Of a DNA stretch of 64,000 nucleotides, positions 59,582-64,000 are shown piece by piece. Under the pieces are notes generated by a model. It searched no databases and was not told the DNA's origin. It saw only the letters and a list, made by a program, of their open reading frames with translations. Position 1 is the first letter of the stretch, and every line of letters begins with the position of its first letter. This stretch comes from Actinacidiphila sp965342175 (GTDB lineage: Bacteria > Actinomycetota > Actinomycetes > Streptomycetales > Streptomycetaceae): NCBI RefSeq assembly GCF_965342175.1, contig NZ_CBDRBL010000013.1:44014-108013 (forward strand), given 5' to 3'. The translations under genes and the position numbers were made by a program.

Positions 59582-60447
59582 GACCGCGCCTCCTTGCGCC
59601 TGCGCGTCACGGCCCGCAGCCGGCTGCCCGCCCGCGGGTCGAGTGCGGTGCGCACCCCGTCGCCGAGCACGGTGAAGGCGAGGACGGTGACGAAGATCAG
59701 GCCGGCGGGCAGCAGCACGTACGTCGGATCGGCCTGGTACCAGGTGGTCGCGGAGGAGAGCATCTGCCCCCACGAGGGCGTGGGCGGCTTGACGCCGATG
59801 CCGAGGAAGGACAGTCCGGCCTCGGAGGCGATGTTGGACGGCACCAGCAGCGCGCTGTACGTCACCACGGGCGCGGCAAGCGACGGCAGCAGTTCGCGGC
59901 GGGCGATCCGCCAGGTTCCGGCGCCGCCGAGCCGGGCGGCGGCCACATAGTCCAAAGACTTCAGGCTCAGCGTCTGGGCCCGGACGATGCGGGAGGTGCC
60001 GCCCCAGCCGAGCAGGCCGAGGACGAGCACGAGCAGCACCGGACGCGGGAAGCCGGCGGGGACGATCGCCAGCAGGGCGATGGAGAAGACCAGGGTGGGC
60101 AGCGCCAGCATCACGTCGGTGGTCCGGCTGAGCAGGTTGTCCAGGAAGCGGTTGCCGAGTCCGGCGGCGAGGCCGACCGCGACGCCGATGGCGACCTGCA
60201 CGACGGTGGCGGCCACGCCGATGCCGAGGGAGACGCGCGCGCCGTACGCGAGCCGCGCGAACAGGTCGCGCCCGGTGCCGGGTTCGACACCGAGCCAGTG
60301 GTCGGCGCTCACACCGCCGAAGGAGCCGATCGGGACGCCGCCGAGGGCGGAGTCGACGGCCGTGGCGTGGTACGAGTTCGGGTCCTGGCCCTCCAGCGCC
60401 GCCAGCAGCGGGGCGGCGAGGGCGACCAGGACGAGCAGGGCGATCAC
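59578..60447 (-). CDS. Peptide ABC transporter permease, DppC type, N-terminus apparently frameshifted
   Basis: A 289-residue permease part with DppC features: LGVEPGTGRDLFARLAYGAR near residue 52 and the coupling loop SRIVRAQTLSLKSLDYVAAA near 152. The frame continues upstream past GTG 60447 into a good DppC N-terminus (RQLWRRLRAQRAALAG) but contains no start codon before a stop. The natural coupled start, GTG at 60530 overlapping the binding-protein stop as GTGA, is in another frame and ends after 28 codons. A one-base change near 60505 would join them. The listed start is only the first usable in-frame codon. Confidence 0.75.
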   Translation of the reverse strand: MIALLVLVALAAPLLAALEGQDPNSYHATAVDSALGGVPIGSFGGVSADHWLGVEPGTGRDLFARLAYGARVSLGIGVAATVVQVAIGVAVGLAAGLGNRFLDNLLSRTTDVMLALPTLVFSIALLAIVPAGFPRPVLLVLVLGLLGWGGTSRIVRAQTLSLKSLDYVAAARLGGAGTWRIARRELLPSLAAPVVTYSALLVPSNIASEAGLSFLGIGVKPPTPSWGQMLSSATTWYQADPTYVLLPAGLIFVTVLAFTVLGDGVRTALDPRAGSRLRAVTRRRKEARS

Positions 60448-60526
60448 GGCGACACCGGCGAGTGCGGCGCGCTGGGCGCGCAGCCGCCGCCAGAGCTGCC
60501 GGGCGCGGCGAGCACATCAGTGGTGG

Positions 60527-62239
60527 TCACTTGACCGCGACCTGCGCGACGTCGAGGACACCGGTCCAGTCGCTGATGACGACGTTCTTGACGTCCTTGC
60601 CGTACAGGCGCTTGTAGACGGGGTACGCCAGCGGCACGGTCAGCGCCTGCTCACCGATCTTCTTGTCCAGGGCGCCCCAGCGCGCGGCGGCCGCCTGGAG
60701 GTCGGTGATCTTGTTGATCTCGTCGATCTCCTTGTTCACGGCCGGGTCGTCGAGCTGGGCGCTGTTGAAGTTGTAGCCGTCCTTGACGATCTGCCGGCCG
60801 TCGAAGATCGGGGCCAGGAAGGGCCCGCCGGACGGCCAGTCGGCGCCCCAGCCGGAGAGGAAGAAGCCCGGCTCGGTCTTGACGCTGTGGATCTTCTCGC
60901 TGTAGGCGCTGGACTCCAGGCCCTGCAGCCGGACGGTGATGCCGGCCTTCTTCAGGGCGTCCTGCAGGGCGGTGGCGACCTCGGGGCCCTGCTCGTCGCC
61001 GGTGGCGGTGTCGTGGGTCAGCGTGACGGTCAGGCCGTTCGGGTAGCCGGCCTCCTTCAGCAGTTCTTTGGCCTTGGCGGCGTCGCCGCTCTTGCCGGCC
61101 GGGAACGCGTCGTACGGTGCGTAGCCGAAGGCCTTCTGCGCGGGCAGGAAGGTGGTGGCCGGCTCGGCGAGCGAGGAGCCGCCGAGAGCGTTGACGACGG
61201 TGCTGCGGTCGACCGCGTAGGAGATGGCCTGGCGCACCTTGGGATTGTCGAAGGGCTTCACCTTCGGGTTGAAGGCGATGTAGTCGGTGTAGCCGAAGTG
61301 GCCGGTGCCGACCCGGCCCGCGAGCTCCTTGTCACCGGTGATCTTGGCGAGTTCGGCGGCGGTGAGGTTGGTGTCGGTGGTGACGGCCGCCGCGTCCTTG
61401 CCGGAGCCGGAGGACAGCCGCTGGTTGATCACGGCGGCGTCGAGGCCGGAGCTCACGTCGATGCGGTCCGGGTAGGCCGCGCGCTCCCCGTCGGTCTGCG
61501 GGTCCCAGTGGGTGTTGCGCTCCAGGACGAGGCGCTCACCGTCGTTCTCGTTGCTGACGACCTTGTAGGGGCCGGAGGAGAAGGGGTGGTTCTCGTACTT
61601 GGTGCCGGTGTCCTTGGCCTTGGGCACGGGGGCGAAGGAGGTCTGGGTGGCCAGGAACGGGAAGTCGCCCTCCGGCTTGTTCAGGTGGAAGACGATGGTC
61701 TTCGCGTCCGGGGTCTCGATCGAGGACAGGCCGTTCTTGTCCTTGTACGGGCCCCGGTAGTCCTTGCCGCCGATCAGCCAGTCGCGCAGGTAGGGGGCGC
61801 CGCCGGACAGTTCGGCGGCGAAGGAGCGCTCGATGCCGTACTTGATGTCGGCGGTGGTGATCGGGCTGCCGTCCTCGTACTTCAGGCCGTCCTTGAGGTG
61901 GTACGTCCACACCGTGGCGTCCTTGTTGGGCGTGCCGGTGTCGGTGGCGAGGTCGGGGACGACCTTCGTACCGGGCGCGCCGTTCTCGCGGTTGCGGGTG
62001 GTCAGCGTACGGAAGACCAGTCCGGGGATGTTGCCGCCGCCGGAGGTGTAGAGCCGGGCGGGGTCGAAGTCCTCCTGCGGGGACTGGTTGAGGACGTAGA
62101 GCGTGCCGCCCTTGGCGGGCTTGCCGTCGGCCGCCTTGGCCCCGTTGTCCTCCGGGCCGCATGCGGCGGCGCCACCGGTGATGGCCAGGACGACGGCCGC
62201 CGCTGCGAGACGGCGGGGTGTGACGGACGGGTGAGGCAT
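60527..62239 (-). CDS. Peptide ABC transporter substrate-binding lipoprotein
   Basis: A 570-residue periplasmic-binding (SBP_bac_5, DppA/OppA) protein. The N-terminal signal ends in a weak lipobox with the cysteine in GGAAACG near residue 27, so it is probably lipid-anchored outside the membrane. NPKVKPFDNPKVRQAISYAV near 335 and FFLSGWGADWPSGGPF near 475 are typical of the family. It delivers oligopeptides or similar ligands to the permeases. It is the first structural gene of the operon and is preceded by a long leader with a small ORF. Confidence 0.94.
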   Translation of the reverse strand: MPHPSVTPRRLAAAAVVLAITGGAAACGPEDNGAKAADGKPAKGGTLYVLNQSPQEDFDPARLYTSGGGNIPGLVFRTLTTRNRENGAPGTKVVPDLATDTGTPNKDATVWTYHLKDGLKYEDGSPITTADIKYGIERSFAAELSGGAPYLRDWLIGGKDYRGPYKDKNGLSSIETPDAKTIVFHLNKPEGDFPFLATQTSFAPVPKAKDTGTKYENHPFSSGPYKVVSNENDGERLVLERNTHWDPQTDGERAAYPDRIDVSSGLDAAVINQRLSSGSGKDAAAVTTDTNLTAAELAKITGDKELAGRVGTGHFGYTDYIAFNPKVKPFDNPKVRQAISYAVDRSTVVNALGGSSLAEPATTFLPAQKAFGYAPYDAFPAGKSGDAAKAKELLKEAGYPNGLTVTLTHDTATGDEQGPEVATALQDALKKAGITVRLQGLESSAYSEKIHSVKTEPGFFLSGWGADWPSGGPFLAPIFDGRQIVKDGYNFNSAQLDDPAVNKEIDEINKITDLQAAAARWGALDKKIGEQALTVPLAYPVYKRLYGKDVKNVVISDWTGVLDVAQVAVK

Positions 62240-62383
62240 CGAGAATCCCTTTCGCGGCTGCGAGATGGCGTGGGCAGGGCTGTGGAAGGCCCGCAGGCAG
62301 CGGCGACGGCCCCAAGGGGAGGCCGGGGAGTTCGAGTGTGCGTCGAGCGCTGTGCCCACGGGCGGAAGGACCGGGGCGGAAGG

Positions 62384-62397
62384 AGGGAACGTTCCCT
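62384..62397. promoter_or_regulatory. Perfect 14-bp palindrome in the ABC operon leader
   Basis: AGGGAACGTTCCCT, 1 bp after the stop of the small leader ORF. It could be an operator or form a short RNA hairpin next to the terminating ribosome. Confidence 0.5.
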
Positions 62398-62398
62398 G

Positions 62399-62515
62399 TT
62401 AAGCGCCCGGCACCGTGGAGCACCGACACAGGATGTCGGCCACGCAGTGCCCGGCCACGCCGATGAGCGCCAGCTCGATGCTGGCGTCGGCGTCTGAGGC
62501 AGGGCAGTGCGGCAT
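62399..62515 (-). CDS. Candidate leaderless 38-codon small ORF before the ABC operon
   Basis: ATG at 62515 to TAA, 38 residues, with cysteines at 4, 24, 30 and 32 (ending in ADILCRCSTVPGA). No ribosome site precedes it, but a promoter-like TTGACA/CAATGT pair places transcription start at or next to the ATG, so it would be read from a leaderless mRNA, common in actinobacteria. The 160-bp gap from its stop to the binding-protein start holds a palindrome. Cysteine-containing leader peptides control some actinobacterial sulfur genes. Coding status is an inference. Confidence 0.45.
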   Translation of the reverse strand: MPHCPASDADASIELALIGVAGHCVADILCRCSTVPGA

Positions 62516-62522
62516 GTCGAAA

Positions 62523-62551
62523 ACATTGAACGATTAATCGCCCGATGTCAA
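62523..62551 (-). promoter_or_regulatory. Candidate ABC operon promoter with palindromic spacer
   Basis: TTGACA (62551-62546) and CAATGT (62528-62523) are 17 bases apart. The spacer includes the perfect palindrome CGATTAATCG (62531-62540), placed where a repressor would block RNA polymerase. The -35 begins 5 bp after the stop of the DUF3152 gene. Confidence 0.5.
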
Positions 62552-62555
62552 AAAG

Positions 62556-63761
62556 CTAGCCCCGGGGGTAGGGCCAGGCGTTGGGCTTGCAGGTCAGGCC
62601 CCCGTAGGAGAGGAACTTGGTCTGCTGCATCATGACCGGGGCGAGGGCTCCCTGCTTGGGGCAGAGCACATGGTTGAAACCGAGCCGGTGCCCGACCTCG
62701 TGGTTGATCAGCATCTCGCGGTAGGTGAGCATCCGGTCCGGGCCGTAGGTCTTGGCGCCCTGGGCCCAGCGGTACGCGTTGATCATCGTCCGCGGGGTCG
62801 ACGCCGCGTCACATGACACATTGTCAATCGTCGTGTCCAGACCGGACTTGGCGCACCAGGCGGCCGTCGTTCCCGGACTCGCCAGAGTGATCACGATGTC
62901 CGCGGGACCCGTTGAGACCCGCTCGAAGGAACGGGTTCCCGCGTGCGCCCAACTGCGCTTGTCGTTCAGTGTCTTGTAGACCGCGTCCGCGAAGACCCGG
63001 GCGTCCAGCGGCAGCCCCTTCTCGACGTCCACCCGCACCCGCAGCAGTCTGCCCTTGCCGGGCGCCTTCTCGTGGCCGCCCACGGTCTGGAACGTCCCGG
63101 ACAGCCGCAGGTGCGGGTCGAGCGGGTAGGTCTGAGCCATGGCCTGGCCGTAGGTGAGCGGGGTGGCGACCGCGGAGGGTGAGGCCGAGGGGGTCGCTCG
63201 GCCCTCGGAGCGGGACGCGGAGCCGTCCGCGCTCCGGCTGCCTGCCGGTGACGCGGCGGCGGACGGGTGACGCTTCTCACCCCCGCCGGCCATCTGGCCC
63301 GCCACCACCACGGCCAGCACGGTCACGACCGCCGCGGCGGCGGCGCCGCTGAGAGCGCGGGATGCGGCGGCCTTCTTGCGCCGTTCGGGTTGCCCCCCGG
63401 CCTGCGCGGCCGGCGGGGCGTCCTCGGCGGGCGCCCCGAGTTCGGTGGCGGCCGGACCGGAAGGGGAGGCCGGACCGGACGGGGGAGGGGAGGCCGGGTC
63501 GGCGGGTGCGGCGGGTGCGGCGGGTGCGGCGGGTGCGGCGGGTGCGGCGGGTGCGGCGGGTGCGGCGGGTGCCGGAACGTCGAAGGCCTCGACGAAGTCC
63601 TTCCGCGGCCCCGGGGTGCTGCGGGCTCCCGCGCCGGCGCCGGGCGCCCGGCGCTGCCGCGGGAAGCCGGATATCCGGGACCCGGCCGAGGAGCCCTCGC
63701 CCCGGGGGGACTCGGTACCGGGCAGGTCCGCCAGATCGGCGGGCCGCGCCCCGCGCGGCAT
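62556..63761 (-). CDS. DUF3152 protein with a metzincin-like zinc motif (5' end probably beyond the window)
   Basis: At least 401 residues. A disordered N-terminal part with Ala/Pro repeats is followed by a transmembrane anchor (AAAAAVVTVLAVVVAGQMAG near 140), a linker, and a C-terminal DUF3152 domain outside the membrane. That domain has HEVGHRLGFNH near 355, an HExxHxxGxxH metzincin motif, plus cysteines for disulphides. The frame stays open and Arg/His-rich upstream of 63761 to beyond 63850, so the true start is likely upstream, near or inside the terminal G-run. Mycobacteria have a DUF3152 gene next to moeB1. Confidence 0.82.
   Translation of the reverse strand: MPRGARPADLADLPGTESPRGEGSSAGSRISGFPRQRRAPGAGAGARSTPGPRKDFVEAFDVPAPAAPAAPAAPAAPAAPAAPAAPADPASPPPSGPASPSGPAATELGAPAEDAPPAAQAGGQPERRKKAAASRALSGAAAAAVVTVLAVVVAGQMAGGGEKRHPSAAASPAGSRSADGSASRSEGRATPSASPSAVATPLTYGQAMAQTYPLDPHLRLSGTFQTVGGHEKAPGKGRLLRVRVDVEKGLPLDARVFADAVYKTLNDKRSWAHAGTRSFERVSTGPADIVITLASPGTTAAWCAKSGLDTTIDNVSCDAASTPRTMINAYRWAQGAKTYGPDRMLTYREMLINHEVGHRLGFNHVLCPKQGALAPVMMQQTKFLSYGGLTCKPNAWPYPRG
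63503..63573. repeat. 9-bp tandem repeat in the DUF3152 gene
   Basis: About eight copies of a 9-bp GTGCGGCGG-type unit encode an Ala-Ala-Pro repeat in the N-terminal cytoplasmic region. Confidence 0.85.
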
Positions 63762-63941
63762 GCGCGGGGCGGCCCAGGAACCGGCCCGGCCCCAGGCCGC
63801 GTGCTCCCGGTGTTCGGGATGGGGGTGGCCCTCGACGTCCTCGTGACCGTCCCCGGAGCCGCCGGACCGGAAGCCGTCCCGGCCGCCTGGCGCCGGCCCG
63901 CCGGGCGCCTGGCCCGGCCCGCCCGTCCGCGGCGGGGGCGT

Positions 63942-64000
<59 letters not shown>

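Overview
The window is high-GC actinobacterial chromosome, almost certainly Streptomyces. Reasons: about 70% GC with G/C-ending codons, many GTG starts, short purine-rich Shine-Dalgarno sequences, ATGA/GTGA-coupled operons, a WblC/WhiB7 regulator, a mycoredoxin with a sigma-R-type promoter, AdnAB-type recombination nucleases and MoeZ. From memory, much of 11-51 kb plus the last gene follows the conserved actinobacterial order around M. tuberculosis Rv3193c-Rv3207c (UPF0182, PDZ protease, zincin, ABC1 kinase, whiB7, uvrD2, mrx1, nudC, adnB, adnA, alkyltransferase-like, moeZ, DUF3152). No insertion sequence, prophage, CRISPR array or rRNA was seen.

0-9 kb: tail of a membrane protein (probably an M50 peptidase), then aroA-rsgA-SMR transporter, a TetR regulator, histidinol phosphatase, a CBS-domain protein, a monofunctional catalase divergent from its Fur-type regulator, and a HEAT-repeat protein. 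8.9-11.2 kb: two identical initiator tRNA genes, each with a similar hairpin terminator, flank a long Sel1/TPR-repeat gene. 11-20 kb: UPF0182 membrane protein, PPA1309-type protein, Lon-like PDZ protease, MoaE, an SDR epimerase, a zincin-like protein and a Nudix hydrolase.

20-27 kb: three tandem AIM24 paralogues, the first fused to TerD; a YgjP-like metallopeptidase; a 10-bp phased repeat with two DnaA boxes; a non-canonical ThiF/E1-like protein; and an ABC1 kinase. 27-31 kb: the wblC antibiotic-resistance regulator with a long leader holding a well-translated upstream ORF and an intrinsic terminator, then uvrD2 and mrx1. 31-41 kb: nudC, an M20 dipeptidase and the adnB/adnA helicase-nuclease genes, which are separated by an oppositely oriented Phd-VapC-like toxin-antitoxin pair.

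41-51 kb: alkyltransferase-like protein, a 981-residue YbhN/LPG-synthase-like membrane protein, a divergent ATP-dependent ligase / LigD polymerase pair, an unknown protein coupled to an APH-type kinase, a secreted phosphodiesterase, and moeZ. 52-56.7 kb: a compact polysaccharide cluster (spherulin-4 glycosidase, sugar epimerase, membrane protein, PelF-like glycosyltransferase). 56.9-62.5 kb: a Dpp/Opp-type peptide ABC operon, fully overlap-coupled, with an apparent frameshift at the start of one permease and a leaderless cysteine-containing small ORF in front. The window ends in a DUF3152 gene and a 59-base pure-G run that looks like an artefact or a contig end.
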